Shown: positions 51,937-61,445, counted from the first letter of the stretch. The stretch: DNA of 64,000 nt from an uncultured Collinsella sp. (GCA_958415625.1 CATYZI010000003.1:33780-97779), one strand, 5' to 3'. Program-made: numbers and translations. The notes: generated from the letters alone by a model not told the origin.

Positions 51937-53934
51937 ATGGCAAAAAACACCGCAAACTATGGTAACGACAGTATCCGCCAGCTCAAGGACGAGGAGCGCG
52001 TACGCCTACGCCCCGCCGTCATCTTTGGCTCGGACGGACTCGACGGTTGCGCGCATGCCGCCTTCGAAATCCTGTCCAACGCCGTTGACGAGGCGCGCCA
52101 GGGCTACGGCAAGCTCATCACCCTCACCGCCTTTCGCGATGGCTCTATTCAGGTAGAGGACAACGGCCGTGGCTGCCCGCTCGACTGGAACCCCTCCGAG
52201 AAGCGCTTTAACTGGGAGCTCGTCTTTTGCGAGCTCTACGCCGGCGGCAAGTACAACAACAACCAGGGCGGCGACTACGACTTCTCGCTCGGCACCAACG
52301 GCCTGGGCTCCTGCGCGACCCAGTACGCTTCCGAGTACATGGACGTCACGGTTTGGCGTGACGGTAACAAGTACTCTCTGCACTTTAAGAAGGGTAAGGT
52401 CGTCGGCGCCAAAAAGAAGGCGCTCGAGATTGAGCCCAGCGACGAGAACCGCACCGGCACCACCATCAAGTGGCGCCCCGATCTTGAGGTCTTTACCTCG
52501 ATCAGCATTCCCCACGAGTGGTACCGCGAGACCATGCGCCGCCAGGCCGTGGTCAACGCCAACGTGACCTTCCGCCTGCGCATCGAGGGCGATGATGGCG
52601 AGTTTACCGAAGAGGACTTTTGCTACCCCAAGGGCATCGAGGACTATGTGCTCGAGAAGGTCGGTGCCGACTACCTCACCGAGCCCTTCTTTATCGAGGC
52701 CGACCGTCGCGGTCGCGACCGCGAAGACCTGCCCGACTACAACGTAAAGATCACCGCGTGCATGTGCTTCTCGCGCACTTTCATGATGCAGGAGTACTAC
52801 CACAACTCATCGTGGCTCGAGAACGGCGGCTCACCCGAGAAGGCGGCCCGTAACGCTCTGACCAGCGCCATCGATGCCTACATTAAGCAACAGGGCAAAT
52901 ACAACAAAAACGAGAGCGGCATTAAGTGGCAAGACGTCCAGGACTGCCTGGTGCTGGTGACCAACTGCTTCTCCACCCAGACGTCCTACGAGAACCAGAC
53001 CAAGAAAGCCATCAACAACCGCTTTATCCAGCAGGCCATGACGGCATTCTTTAAGGAGCGCCTCTCGACCTACTTGATCGAGAACAAAGACGCTGCCAAC
53101 AAGATCGTGGAGCAGGTGCTCATCAACAAGCGCTCGCGCGAGAACGCCGAGAAGACGCGCCTGAGCATTAAGACCAACCTGCAGCAAAAGACCGACATGG
53201 CCAACCGCGTGCAGAAGTTCATCGACTGCCGTTCCAAGGACAAAAACCGTCGCGAGATCTACATCGTAGAGGGCGACTCGGCAGCTGGCGCCATCCGAAC
53301 GTCGCGCGACGCCGAGTTCCAGGGCGTTATGCCCGTCCGCGGCAAGATCCTCAACTGCCTAAAGGAAGACTACCCGCGCATCTTTAAGTCCGACATCATC
53401 ATGGACCTTATGCGCGTGCTGGGCTGCGGCGTGGAGATCAAGGACAAGCGCATCAAGAACCTCGGTGCCTTTGACCTGGACAACCTCAACTGGAACAAAG
53501 TCATCATCTGTACGGACGCCGACGTCGACGGCTATCACATCCGCACGCTCGTGCTCACCATGCTCTACCGCCTGGTGCCCACGCTTATCGACGAAGGTTA
53601 TGTGTATATCGCCGAATCGCCGCTCTACGAGATCAACTGCAAAGAGAAGACCTACTTTGCCTACACCGAGCTCGAGAAAAACGGCATCCTCAAGGAAATC
53701 GGCGACCAGAAGTGCTCGATCAACCGCTCCAAGGGTCTTGGTGAGAACGATCCGGACATGATGTGGCTCACCACCATGAACCCCGAGACGCGCCGCCTGA
53801 TCAAGGTGGAGCCCGAGGACGTCACCAAGATGGAAACCATGTTCAACCTTTTGCTGGGCAACGACGAGGCGGGCCGCAAGCGCCATATCTCCGAGCACGG
53901 CAAGGAATACCTGGACCAGCTGGACCTGCAATAG
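51937..53934 (+). CDS. Type II topoisomerase subunit B (GyrB/ParE-like, atypical)
   Basis: A 665-residue subunit with the ATPase and toprim domains. GHKL motifs: ILSNAVDEARQGYG (Asn48), VEDNGRGCPLDW and LGTNGLGSCATQYASEYM. Toprim: IVEGDSAAGAIRTSRDA and TDADVDGYHIRT (Mg2+-binding Asp). The C-terminal GyrB part QRSKGLGEND-like (here NRSKGLGENDPDMMW). It has the short form lacking GyrB-specific insertions. I chose ATG 51937. Paired 45 bp upstream of the A subunit. This second topoisomerase set is common in Firmicutes and Coriobacteriia; the SOS box upstream suggests induction by DNA damage. Confidence 0.93.
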   Translation: MAKNTANYGNDSIRQLKDEERVRLRPAVIFGSDGLDGCAHAAFEILSNAVDEARQGYGKLITLTAFRDGSIQVEDNGRGCPLDWNPSEKRFNWELVFCELYAGGKYNNNQGGDYDFSLGTNGLGSCATQYASEYMDVTVWRDGNKYSLHFKKGKVVGAKKKALEIEPSDENRTGTTIKWRPDLEVFTSISIPHEWYRETMRRQAVVNANVTFRLRIEGDDGEFTEEDFCYPKGIEDYVLEKVGADYLTEPFFIEADRRGRDREDLPDYNVKITACMCFSRTFMMQEYYHNSSWLENGGSPEKAARNALTSAIDAYIKQQGKYNKNESGIKWQDVQDCLVLVTNCFSTQTSYENQTKKAINNRFIQQAMTAFFKERLSTYLIENKDAANKIVEQVLINKRSRENAEKTRLSIKTNLQQKTDMANRVQKFIDCRSKDKNRREIYIVEGDSAAGAIRTSRDAEFQGVMPVRGKILNCLKEDYPRIFKSDIIMDLMRVLGCGVEIKDKRIKNLGAFDLDNLNWNKVIICTDADVDGYHIRTLVLTMLYRLVPTLIDEGYVYIAESPLYEINCKEKTYFAYTELEKNGILKEIGDQKCSINRSKGLGENDPDMMWLTTMNPETRRLIKVEPEDVTKMETMFNLLLGNDEAGRKRHISEHGKEYLDQLDLQ

Positions 53935-53979
53935 CAGCAAATCGATAACGACGGCCCATAAGAAGTTCAAGAGGAAATC

Positions 53980-56220
53980 GTGGCAAAGAAGAAGACGAAG
54001 AACCAGCCCAAGAAAAAGCAGGTCAACGCCGAGAACGTCATCGGCCTGCACTCCGAGGTCACCGACCAGCCGATCACGCAGACGCTCGAGGTCAACTACA
54101 TGCCCTACGCCATGAGCGTCAACGTCTCGCGCGCATTCCCCGAGATTGATGGCTTTAAGCCCTCGCATCGCAAGCTGCTCTACACTATGTACAAGATGGG
54201 CCTGCTCAAGGGCGAGCGCCAAAAGAGCGCCAACATCGTGGGCCAGACCATGAAGCTCAACCCGCACGGCGATGCCGCGATCTACGAAACGATGGTGCGC
54301 CTGGCGACGGGCAACGAAGCGCTGCTTGCCCCCTTCGTGGAGTCGAAGGGCAACTTTGGCAAGTACTATTCGGGCGACCTGAGCTACGCCGCCTCGCGTT
54401 ATACCGAGGCCAAGCTCTCCCCCATCAGCGCCGAAATCTTCAAAGACATCGACAAGGACCCGGTCGACTTCGTTGACAGCTACGACGGTGCCATGAAGGA
54501 GCCGCGTCTGCTGCCCACCACGTTCCCCAACATCCTTGTCTCGGCCAATAAGGGCATCGGCGTCGCCATGGCGTCCGACATCTGCGGTTTCAACCTCAAC
54601 GAGGTCTGCACCGCCACGATGCACTACCTGAAGGACCCCGACTGCGACCTGCTCGAGTACATGCCCATGCCCGATTTCTCGACCGGCGGCGAGATTATCT
54701 ACCGCCGCGAGGAGATGGAGAAGATCATCGAGACCGGTCTTGGCAGCTTCCAGATTCGCTCCCGCTGGCGCTGGATTCCCGAAGAGCGCATCATCGAGGT
54801 GTACGAGATTCCCTACACCACCAAGACCGATGTCATCATCGAGCGCATCGTCAAGCTCTCCAAGGAGGGCAAGGTCAAAGAGATCGCTGACATCCGCGAC
54901 GAGACCGACCTCTCGGGCTTGCGCATCGCCATCGACCTTAAGCGCGGCGTCGACCCCGACAAGCTCATGGCGAAGCTCTATCGCTCGACCACGCTGCAGG
55001 ATTCGTTCTCATGCAACTTCAACGTACTGGTCGACGGCTATCCCCGCGTTATGGGTGTGCGCCAGATCTTGCACGAATGGGCCAAGTGGCGTATTGAGTC
55101 CACGCGCCGCCGCATTAGCTTTGACCTGGACAAAAAGTCCGAGCGTCTGCACCTTCTGCACGGCCTCGAGGCAATTCTGCTCGACATCGACAAGGCCATC
55201 GCCATCATCCGCGGCACTAAGCTCGAGGCAGAGGTTGTACCCAACCTTATGAAGGGTTTCGACATCGACGAGACCCAGGCCGAGTTTGTCGCCGAGCTCA
55301 AGCTCCGCAACATCAACGAGGAATACATCCTCAACCGCACCAAGGACATTGCCAAGCTCGAGGGCGAGATCGCCGAACTCGAGGAGATCCTCTCGAGCGA
55401 GGACAACATCAAGAAGGTCATCAGCGACGAGCTGGCCGCGGTTAACAAGAAGTACGTGATGCCGCGCCGCACGGGCAGGATCGAGCCCCATGAGGTCATC
55501 GAGGTAAGCCTGGAGCCCGAGGTCGAGGAGTACCCGGTCACCATCATGCTCTCGCGCGACGGCTACCTTAAGAAGATGACGGACCGCGTGCTCAAGAAGG
55601 CGACCACGCTCAAGTACAAGGACGGCGACAAACCCTTTATCGAGTTCCCGTCCTCCAACACGCACGAGCTGCTGGTCTTTACCAACAAGAGCCAGGTGTA
55701 CAAGTGCAAGGTCGCGGCGTTTGAGGATACCAAGTCGGCCCAGCTGGGCTCGTACCTTCCGACCGATCTCGAGATGGAACCCGACGAGAGCGTCATCTGG
55801 GTCATCGACCCCGAGGACTACAAGGCCGACGTGCTGTTCGTCTTTGAGAACGGCCGCGTGGTGCGTGTCGCGCTTTCTGGATACGCTACCAAGACCAACC
55901 GCAAGCGCCTTAAGAACGCCATCTACGGCGGCAGCAAGCTGCTGTATGCGCAGGTGCTCAAGGAGGACCGCGACCTCGCGCTGGTCTCGAGCGACTACCG
56001 CCTGATGAACTTCAACACGTCGCTGCTCAAGACCAAGACGACCACCAACACGCAGGGCGTCCAGGCCTTTACGGCCAAGAAGGGCCGCTCGGTCACCACC
56101 GTCGGCACGACCGAGGAAATCCTTGGCGCCGGCGTCTCGGCCGAGAAGTTCACCGCGCAGAGCCTGCCCTCCGCCGGCGCCCTCATGAAGGAAAATGACA
56201 TGCCGAGTTTGTTTGACTAA
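53980..56220 (+). CDS. Type II topoisomerase subunit A (GyrA/ParC-like, atypical)
   Basis: A 746-residue subunit starting at GTG 53980 after AAGAGGA. The catalytic Tyr141 is in ASRYTEAKL; DNA-gate motifs FPEIDGFKPSHRKLLYTM and NPHGDAAIYETMVRL are near residues 54-108. The coiled-coil arm (KLEGEIAELEEILSSEDNIK) and a C-terminal beta-pinwheel follow. It is shorter than GyrA and closer to ParC-like proteins of Clostridia. It forms a bicistron with the B subunit and breaks and rejoins DNA with it to relax or decatenate. It lies under the same SOS-box promoter. Confidence 0.93.
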   Translation: MAKKKTKNQPKKKQVNAENVIGLHSEVTDQPITQTLEVNYMPYAMSVNVSRAFPEIDGFKPSHRKLLYTMYKMGLLKGERQKSANIVGQTMKLNPHGDAAIYETMVRLATGNEALLAPFVESKGNFGKYYSGDLSYAASRYTEAKLSPISAEIFKDIDKDPVDFVDSYDGAMKEPRLLPTTFPNILVSANKGIGVAMASDICGFNLNEVCTATMHYLKDPDCDLLEYMPMPDFSTGGEIIYRREEMEKIIETGLGSFQIRSRWRWIPEERIIEVYEIPYTTKTDVIIERIVKLSKEGKVKEIADIRDETDLSGLRIAIDLKRGVDPDKLMAKLYRSTTLQDSFSCNFNVLVDGYPRVMGVRQILHEWAKWRIESTRRRISFDLDKKSERLHLLHGLEAILLDIDKAIAIIRGTKLEAEVVPNLMKGFDIDETQAEFVAELKLRNINEEYILNRTKDIAKLEGEIAELEEILSSEDNIKKVISDELAAVNKKYVMPRRTGRIEPHEVIEVSLEPEVEEYPVTIMLSRDGYLKKMTDRVLKKATTLKYKDGDKPFIEFPSSNTHELLVFTNKSQVYKCKVAAFEDTKSAQLGSYLPTDLEMEPDESVIWVIDPEDYKADVLFVFENGRVVRVALSGYATKTNRKRLKNAIYGGSKLLYAQVLKEDRDLALVSSDYRLMNFNTSLLKTKTTTNTQGVQAFTAKKGRSVTTVGTTEEILGAGVSAEKFTAQSLPSAGALMKENDMPSLFD

Positions 56221-56259
56221 AACAACGGCGACTAAACCGTCATGGTTTTACAAAGCAGC

Positions 56260-56297
56260 GGGGCCCGGAGCGCAGTAAACGCTGCGCCCCGGGCCCC
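56260..56297. terminator. Strong hairpin after the topoisomerase operon
   Basis: Outer arms GGGGCCCGG/CCGGGCCCC plus an inner GCGCAG/CTGCGC stem around the loop TAAACG. It has no T-run but is very stable and separates two convergent genes. Confidence 0.6.
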
Positions 56298-56319
56298 ATG
56301 CATTACACCAGCATCATCC

Positions 56320-57609
56320 CTATAGACAAAATGCCGCATAAAGCGGAACAGACATAAGCCCATCATTCATTCCAAAGGGCTTAGTCGATAGCCTGATAAG
56401 GCGCACGCCCGGATGGGTCTTTTTAAGTGAGGACAGACTTCGAGATCTTGTGTTCTCCCCCGCCTTGACTTCAATCGCAGACAAGCATCCCTGCTTCTCT
56501 ACTACAAAGTCGATTTCCGCACGATTATCTCGCGCCCAATAATGCAGTGGATAACCCATGGCTGAAAGCTGTTGGGCAACGTAGTTTTCGGTAAGTGCAC
56601 CCATGAATGTGCCGCCGATACCGGCAAGAATATCGGCGCGTTGAGCACCGGCCTTGGAGACCAGCAGCCCTGTATCCGCCTGATAGATTTTAAAAGCAGA
56701 AGGGTTAACGAAGGCCTCTAAGGGGCTTTCGATCTGCCCGACTAGGCTGCAGCGCGCCACCGTACCCGACAATACAAGCCAATCGAGAGCATCTCCAAAG
56801 AGAGACGCATTGCCCCCCGCTCGCACTACCTTGTATTGAAATTTACGATTCTCTTTGGCAAGCTGCTGTGGAATGGAATCGAAGCACGCACGCGTCTTTG
56901 CACTCAAGCGTTCATCAGCATATTTATTGGTGTCGGCGGAATATCCGTCGAGAATAATCCGATGCTTTTCGGCCACATCAATGATTGACTGATCATCGAT
57001 GTACGTTTGGACCGCCTCGGGCATTCCGCCAACAACAAGATACTGTCGATAGAGCCCAAGCGCCTTTTCATGAAGGCTTGGCGCAAGAGGACCCATTATC
57101 TCGAATGATGAGCGTATCTCGTCGACCAGCTGATCGTGCCCCATCGCCCAGAGAAACTCCTCGAAATCGAGTGGAGTCATCTCAATCAAGTCGGTCTTTC
57201 CGACGGGGAACGAATACGACTGATGGTTAATGGCAACCCCAAGAAGCGACCCGGCAGCCGCAACGTAATACTCGGGAGCATCTTCGCAAAAGTATTTAAG
57301 GGAAGTGAGCGCTTCCTCGCATGCCTGGATCTCGTCAATGAACAGTAAGGTTTTGCCAGGCACGATACGCTGTCCCGTACGAGCCTCGATCGCACGTACG
57401 ATCGAATGAGGGTCAAGACCGCCCGAAAAATCCGCTCGCGCCGACCGGTCGTTCTCAAGATTAACGTAGACAACCGATTCGAAAAGATCCTGAGCGTACG
57501 TTCTGAGCAGATAGGTCTTGCCACACTGGCGCACGCCTTTGACCAGCAAAGGTTTTCTATCAGCCCTGTCTCGCCACTCCCTAAGGAGCTCGTCTGCCTT
57601 GCGACGCAT
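56320..57609 (-). CDS. AAA ATPase with DUF4143 C-terminal domain
   Basis: A 429-residue protein. N-terminal P-loop VKGVRQCGKTYLLRT (Walker A) and Walker B LLFIDEIQACEE belong to the AAA_14 family. The C-terminal DUF4143 nuclease-like part ends in NYVAQQLSAMGYPLHYWARD, then AEIDFVVEKQGCLSAIEVKA, with the D and E-x-K of PD-(D/E)xK. I chose ATG 57609 because GAGGGAAGG lies six bases upstream; a TTG two codons earlier is badly spaced. Function unknown; members are mobile, orphan ATPases in many gut bacteria. Confidence 0.9.
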   Translation of the reverse strand: MRRKADELLREWRDRADRKPLLVKGVRQCGKTYLLRTYAQDLFESVVYVNLENDRSARADFSGGLDPHSIVRAIEARTGQRIVPGKTLLFIDEIQACEEALTSLKYFCEDAPEYYVAAAGSLLGVAINHQSYSFPVGKTDLIEMTPLDFEEFLWAMGHDQLVDEIRSSFEIMGPLAPSLHEKALGLYRQYLVVGGMPEAVQTYIDDQSIIDVAEKHRIILDGYSADTNKYADERLSAKTRACFDSIPQQLAKENRKFQYKVVRAGGNASLFGDALDWLVLSGTVARCSLVGQIESPLEAFVNPSAFKIYQADTGLLVSKAGAQRADILAGIGGTFMGALTENYVAQQLSAMGYPLHYWARDNRAEIDFVVEKQGCLSAIEVKAGENTRSRSLSSLKKTHPGVRLIRLSTKPFGMNDGLMSVPLYAAFCL

Positions 57610-57790
57610 ACGCAACCTTCCCTCATGAACTTCTGTTTGACAATATTTTAACGCGGATTAATTTGTTTTCAGTTATTTTTCTGCGTTTAAAAATTGTTCC
57701 TATACGGCACTTGAGGGAATACACCCCTATCTCTTGGTAAGGATAGCAAGCATTTCCACCAACGCTGATTGCCATGCGTTCTTCTTGTCC

Positions 57791-58321
57791 TTAGGCGAGC
57801 TTGCGAGCGAGCTCTCGCACCTCTTCCAGCTTGGGCGAGGAGGCCATGCTGTCGCGCTCGGTCATACCGCTGATGGTGACAATGCCCTGGTCCTCCCACT
57901 TGCAGTACGCGCAGGTTGACTTGTACATAGCGATCGCCGCATCATAGACGCCCTGGCTGTGGCTATCGAGCAGAAGGGCCGTCTTGGTGAACGGGAATCC
58001 CGTGGCACCGAAAGCGTACAGACGGTCGATGGCGGCCTTTTCCTGCGCGGTGATATCGAACCAGTAGATAGGCGAAGCAAAGACGACCATATCTGCATCT
58101 TTCAGCGACTCGATCACGTTGGCCATGTCATCCTTCTGCACGCAGACGCCCCCATGGGCGAAGCAGTACTGGCATCCCAAGCAGCCGGCGATCTTCTTGC
58201 TGGCAACGCGAACGACCTCAACCGTATTACCGCCCTCACGCGCGGTCTCGGCAAACGCCTCGACCATGGTGTCGGTATTGGCGCCCTTGCGCGGGCTACC
58301 ACTCAATACAACGATATTCAT
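57791..58321 (-). CDS. FMN reductase-like flavodoxin-family oxidoreductase
   Basis: A 176-residue NADPH-dependent FMN reductase-like protein. FMN loop LSGSPRKGANTDTMV (residues 6-20) and a Cys-rich segment (AGCLGCQYCFAHGGVCVQKD) that may bind iron-sulfur or act in thiol chemistry. Then VVFASPIYWFDITAQEKAAI. The same Cys pattern is kept in the paralogue at 60268-60807. It is separated by 146 bp from the hydrolase upstream on the same strand, so it is likely in the same regulon. Confidence 0.9.
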   Translation of the reverse strand: MNIVVLSGSPRKGANTDTMVEAFAETAREGGNTVEVVRVASKKIAGCLGCQYCFAHGGVCVQKDDMANVIESLKDADMVVFASPIYWFDITAQEKAAIDRLYAFGATGFPFTKTALLLDSHSQGVYDAAIAMYKSTCAYCKWEDQGIVTISGMTERDSMASSPKLEEVRELARKLA

Positions 58322-58467
58322 AGAAATCTCCCTCCTTCATGCCGCAGGCGCGCGGACACATTTCGTTGTAACCAAAACGGATGGAGTTAATCAATCGCCT
58401 CGTTTCAGCTACTCCCACTCTTTAGAAGGATCGTTGCTGGAGACTTGGCATTAAATCAAGGCATGCC

Positions 58468-59439
58468 TTATTTCAGATGCTCTCCAAAGAACGCTTTCAG
58501 CTTTTCAAACGGAATGACGTCCATCTGATCGTAAAGGTCGGTGTGGCTGGCACCGGGAATAATGAGCAGTTCCTTATTGTCTCCGGTCAGCTTACTGTAC
58601 GCGGTTTCGCTGAAATAGCGGGAGTGCGCCTTCTCGCCGTGTACCAGCAACACGGCAGAGCGGATCTCGCCGGCGTATTGCAAAATCGGCATATTCATGA
58701 ACGACAGCGAGGACGTCACGTTCCAGCCACCGTTGGAGTTCAGGCTGCGGGGGTGGTAGCCTCGCGGATTCTTGTAGTAGGCGTAATAGTCCTTTACAAA
58801 CTGCGGTGCGTCCTCCGGCAGCGGATCGACCACGCCACCGGCAAGCGCGTAGCTGCCGTTTTTGTAGTCCTCGGTGCGCTGCGCGTTCAGCGCTTTTCGC
58901 TTTTCAAAGCGTGCCTGTTCGGAATCCTCGGCGTCAAAATAGCCGTTGGCAGTCGCGCGGGTCAAGTCATACATGGTCATGGCCGCAGTGGCTTTGATAC
59001 GGGTGTCAATGGCTGCGGCATTGATCGCTATACCGCCCCAACCGCAAATGCCGATAATGCCGATGCGCTCCGGGTCGACGTTCTCCTGCATGGAGAGGAA
59101 ATCCACCGCGGCGCAGAAGTCCTCGGTGTTGATGTCCGGCGACGCCACGTAGCGCGGCGTGCCGCCGCTCTCGCCGGTATAGGACGGGTCGAAGGCAATT
59201 GTCAAAAAGCCCAGCTCCGCCATTTTCTGCGCATACAGACCGGAGGACTGCTCCTTCACCGCGCCAAACGGGCCGCTGACAGCGATGGCGGGCAACTTGC
59301 CTTCCGCGTTCTTCGGCATGTAGACGTCAGCCGCGAGCGTGATGCCGTATCGGTTGTGGAAGGTCGCCTTGCCGTGCTCGACCTTGTCGCTTTTGGAGAA
59401 AACCTTGTCCCACTCCTGCGTCAGCTTCAACTGCTCCAT
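58468..59439 (-). CDS. Alpha/beta hydrolase (dienelactone hydrolase-like)
   Basis: A 323-residue alpha/beta hydrolase. The nucleophile elbow is GICGWGG (Cys rather than Ser), preceded by FSM-type strand RIGIIGICGWGGIAINAAAI; later VLLVHGEKAHSRYFSETAY (acid) and GASHTDLYD (His). Cys in the elbow fits the dienelactone-hydrolase group. Start ATG 59439 is 2 bp after the upstream cupin gene, so they are translationally coupled. It could act on a lactone or ester made by its neighbours. It is a probable member of the MerR-regulated operon. Confidence 0.88.
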   Translation of the reverse strand: MEQLKLTQEWDKVFSKSDKVEHGKATFHNRYGITLAADVYMPKNAEGKLPAIAVSGPFGAVKEQSSGLYAQKMAELGFLTIAFDPSYTGESGGTPRYVASPDINTEDFCAAVDFLSMQENVDPERIGIIGICGWGGIAINAAAIDTRIKATAAMTMYDLTRATANGYFDAEDSEQARFEKRKALNAQRTEDYKNGSYALAGGVVDPLPEDAPQFVKDYYAYYKNPRGYHPRSLNSNGGWNVTSSLSFMNMPILQYAGEIRSAVLLVHGEKAHSRYFSETAYSKLTGDNKELLIIPGASHTDLYDQMDVIPFEKLKAFFGEHLK

Positions 59440-59441
59440 GC

Positions 59442-60206
59442 CTAAGCCTCCTTGTCAGTCGCTTTAAGGTATTGCTCGTCGTCCACGGGCTCCAACCACT
59501 CGTTGGAGGCCTCCTCACCCGGAACCTCCACCGCGAGATGAGAGAACCAGCTGTCGGGCGCAGCACCGTGCCAATGCTTTACGCCCGCGGGAATATTTAC
59601 TACATCGCCAGGGCACAGCTCCTGTGCCGGTTTGCCCCATTCCTGGTAAAGCCCTCGACCAGCCACGCAGACGATAATCTGTCCGCCACCGCTTTTGGCG
59701 TGATGGATGTGCCAGTTGTTGCGGCAGCCGGGCTCGAACGTAACGTTGTAAATGCCGACCTGCTCGGTGGAAAGGGGCGCGAGGTAGCTTTGCCCGATAA
59801 AGTACTTCGCGAATGCATCGTTGGGGGCACCGATGGGAAAGGCCATCTCGTTTTGGTGCTCGGCCTTTGCGTCGGTGGCATCGCCATCCGCCCAGACCTC
59901 CTTCGCCATACGAAAGGCCGCCCACGCCTTGGGCCATCCCGCATAAAACGCCGCGTGCGTAAGGATTTCCGCTATCTCCGTCCTGGTCACGCCGTTGTTC
60001 TTAGCAGACATCAGATGATATTGAAACGAAGAGTCCGTCAGTCCCTGCGCCATCAGGGCCACAACCGTTACCACGCTGCGGTCTCGAAGGGAAAGCCCGT
60101 CTTCTCGGCTCCACACCTCGCCGAACAGCACATCGTCATTGAGCTGTGCAAATTTGGGGGCAAAGTCCCCCAGAGCATCTCTGCCTGCCGTCTGCTTAAT
60201 CGTCAT
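59442..60206 (-). CDS. Carboxymuconolactone decarboxylase-cupin fusion protein
   Basis: A 254-residue two-domain protein. The N-terminal 115 residues are CMD/AhpD-like (REDGLSLRDRSVVTVVALMA and HLMSAKNNGVTRTEIAEILT, then HAAFYAGWPKAWAAFRMAKE), but without the CxxC of AhpD. The C-terminal half is a cupin with metal ligands in NNWHIHHAKSGGGQIIVCVA and GDVVNIPAGVKHWHGAAPDS. Such fusions are common in gut Firmicutes and Actinobacteria next to MerR and hydrolase genes. Likely role: oxygen, peroxide or lactone chemistry, unproven. Its stop is 2 bp before the hydrolase start. Confidence 0.9.
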   Translation of the reverse strand: MTIKQTAGRDALGDFAPKFAQLNDDVLFGEVWSREDGLSLRDRSVVTVVALMAQGLTDSSFQYHLMSAKNNGVTRTEIAEILTHAAFYAGWPKAWAAFRMAKEVWADGDATDAKAEHQNEMAFPIGAPNDAFAKYFIGQSYLAPLSTEQVGIYNVTFEPGCRNNWHIHHAKSGGGQIIVCVAGRGLYQEWGKPAQELCPGDVVNIPAGVKHWHGAAPDSWFSHLAVEVPGEEASNEWLEPVDDEQYLKATDKEA

Positions 60207-60267
60207 GTTTGATTCCTCCTGTCGATGGTTTTGAGTGCAAAACTGCTTCCGTGCAGCTAAGCCGCGT

Positions 60268-60807
60268 CTAGACTCTCATGCCCATTCGCCGCGCCTGCTC
60301 CAGAGCAGGATGCCCGGCGATATCGCCCACGCCGTTTACGCCGCCGGCGAAAACCGTACCAACAAGCGTGCAACGGGAGAAACAGTCAACCCATCCCTGC
60401 ACTGCCTTTTTCGCGCCGTCGAAGGTTGAGCGCCCGTCCTCCGCCGCCGTTGCCAATAGATACGCCTCGCTGAATGCATAATCGGAGCCAAATAGCGGGT
60501 TGGCGCGGTCGAGCATGGTCTTGAGCTGGCCACAGACGCTGTAGTAGTAGACGGGCGTTGCGAACACCAGAACATCGGCGTCGTGCATCTTGGCGGCAAT
60601 TTCCACGGCATCGTCTTGGATAACGCAGTGACCCAGCTTTAGGCAGGCAAGGCAGCCCCTGCAGAAGCCTATTTGCTTTTCGCGCAGGCGCACGGTCTCA
60701 ACGCTATGGCCCGCTTCCCGCGCACCGTTGGCGAAAGCGTCCGCCAACGTCTCGGAATTGCCATTCTTTCGTTGACTTGAAGAGACTATCAAAACCTTTT
60801 TGCTCAT
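60268..60807 (-). CDS. Flavodoxin-family NAD(P)H-dependent oxidoreductase
   Basis: A 179-residue FMN-binding protein. FMN loop VSSSQRKNGNSETLADAFAN and a Cys-rich stretch (QIGFCRGCLACLKLGHCVIQ), matching the paralogue at 57791-58321. Then VLVFATPVYYYSVCGQLKTM and a short terminal helix. It is first in the minus-strand cluster and divergent from MerR (104-bp gap) with a MerR-type dyad between. It probably supplies reduced flavin for the enzymes downstream. Confidence 0.9.
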   Translation of the reverse strand: MSKKVLIVSSSQRKNGNSETLADAFANGAREAGHSVETVRLREKQIGFCRGCLACLKLGHCVIQDDAVEIAAKMHDADVLVFATPVYYYSVCGQLKTMLDRANPLFGSDYAFSEAYLLATAAEDGRSTFDGAKKAVQGWVDCFSRCTLVGTVFAGGVNGVGDIAGHPALEQARRMGMRV

Positions 60808-60857
60808 TACGAAACATCCCTTGCATTCTCTGTTTTATTAACGAGAATGAAGGTAAT

Positions 60858-60877
60858 ACCTAAACCTAACTTTAGGT
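60858..60877. promoter_or_regulatory. MerR-type operator ACCTAAA-N6-TTTAGGT
   Basis: A perfect 7-bp dyad in the divergent region between the flavodoxin-family gene and merR. On the minus strand it overlaps a TTGACC -35-like box, followed by TATTAC. It is likely the MerR binding site. Confidence 0.75.
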
Positions 60878-60911
60878 CAAGGAATGAACTTAAGATTTAT
60901 TCGGAGGAGCC

Positions 60912-61352
60912 ATGTACACAATCGGACAAGTGTCGGAGATGTTCGGTTTGCCCACTTCTACGCTGCGATATTACGACAAGCAGGGATTGTTCCCGGGGCT
61001 GGAGCGGACGTCCGGCATTCGCCGGTTCAGCGATACGGAACTCGAGGCGCTTCGGGTCATCGAATGCCTAAAGAAGGCGGGGATGGAGATCAAGGACATC
61101 CGGCTGTTCATGGAATGGTGCGCAGAGGGTCCCTCAACATACCCCAAACGCAAGGCCATGTTCGAGGAGCGAAAGGCCCACATGGAGTCGGAGATCGCGA
61201 ACATGAACCGTGCGCTGGACATGCTGAAGTACAAATGTTGGTTCTACGGGCAGCTGAGCCAGGGCGAAAACGAGGCCGAGCTAAGGGCCATGATTCCCGA
61301 CGGTTTGCCGACAGAGATTAAAGAGGCCTACGAGAACGCCCACGCCCGATAG
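60912..61352 (+). CDS. MerR-family transcriptional regulator
   Basis: A 146-residue regulator. The MerR helix-turn-helix (YTIGQVSEMFGLPTSTLRYY, then DKQGLFPGLERTSGIRRFSD) is followed by a dimer helix and a C-terminal effector tail with a Cys-Trp-Phe-Tyr segment (KYKCWFYGQLSQGENEAEL). The start follows CGGAGGAGCC. It is divergent from the flavodoxin/cupin/hydrolase cluster and probably controls it, as in related loci. Upstream dyad 60858-60877. A strong bidirectional terminator follows at 61412-61445. Confidence 0.92.
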   Translation: MYTIGQVSEMFGLPTSTLRYYDKQGLFPGLERTSGIRRFSDTELEALRVIECLKKAGMEIKDIRLFMEWCAEGPSTYPKRKAMFEERKAHMESEIANMNRALDMLKYKCWFYGQLSQGENEAELRAMIPDGLPTEIKEAYENAHAR

Positions 61353-61411
61353 TGCCGCCCGATGCTCGGAGGGCTTCGACGAGGAGTCGTTTTCGGGTAG
61401 GAATGCAAGGA

Positions 61412-61445
61412 AAAGGCCTCCGAACCAGAGGGTTCGGAGGCCTTT
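61412..61445. terminator. Terminator after merR
   Basis: A perfect 15-bp stem AAAGGCCTCCGAACC and its complement around a 4-base loop, with T residues at the right end. Confidence 0.85.
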
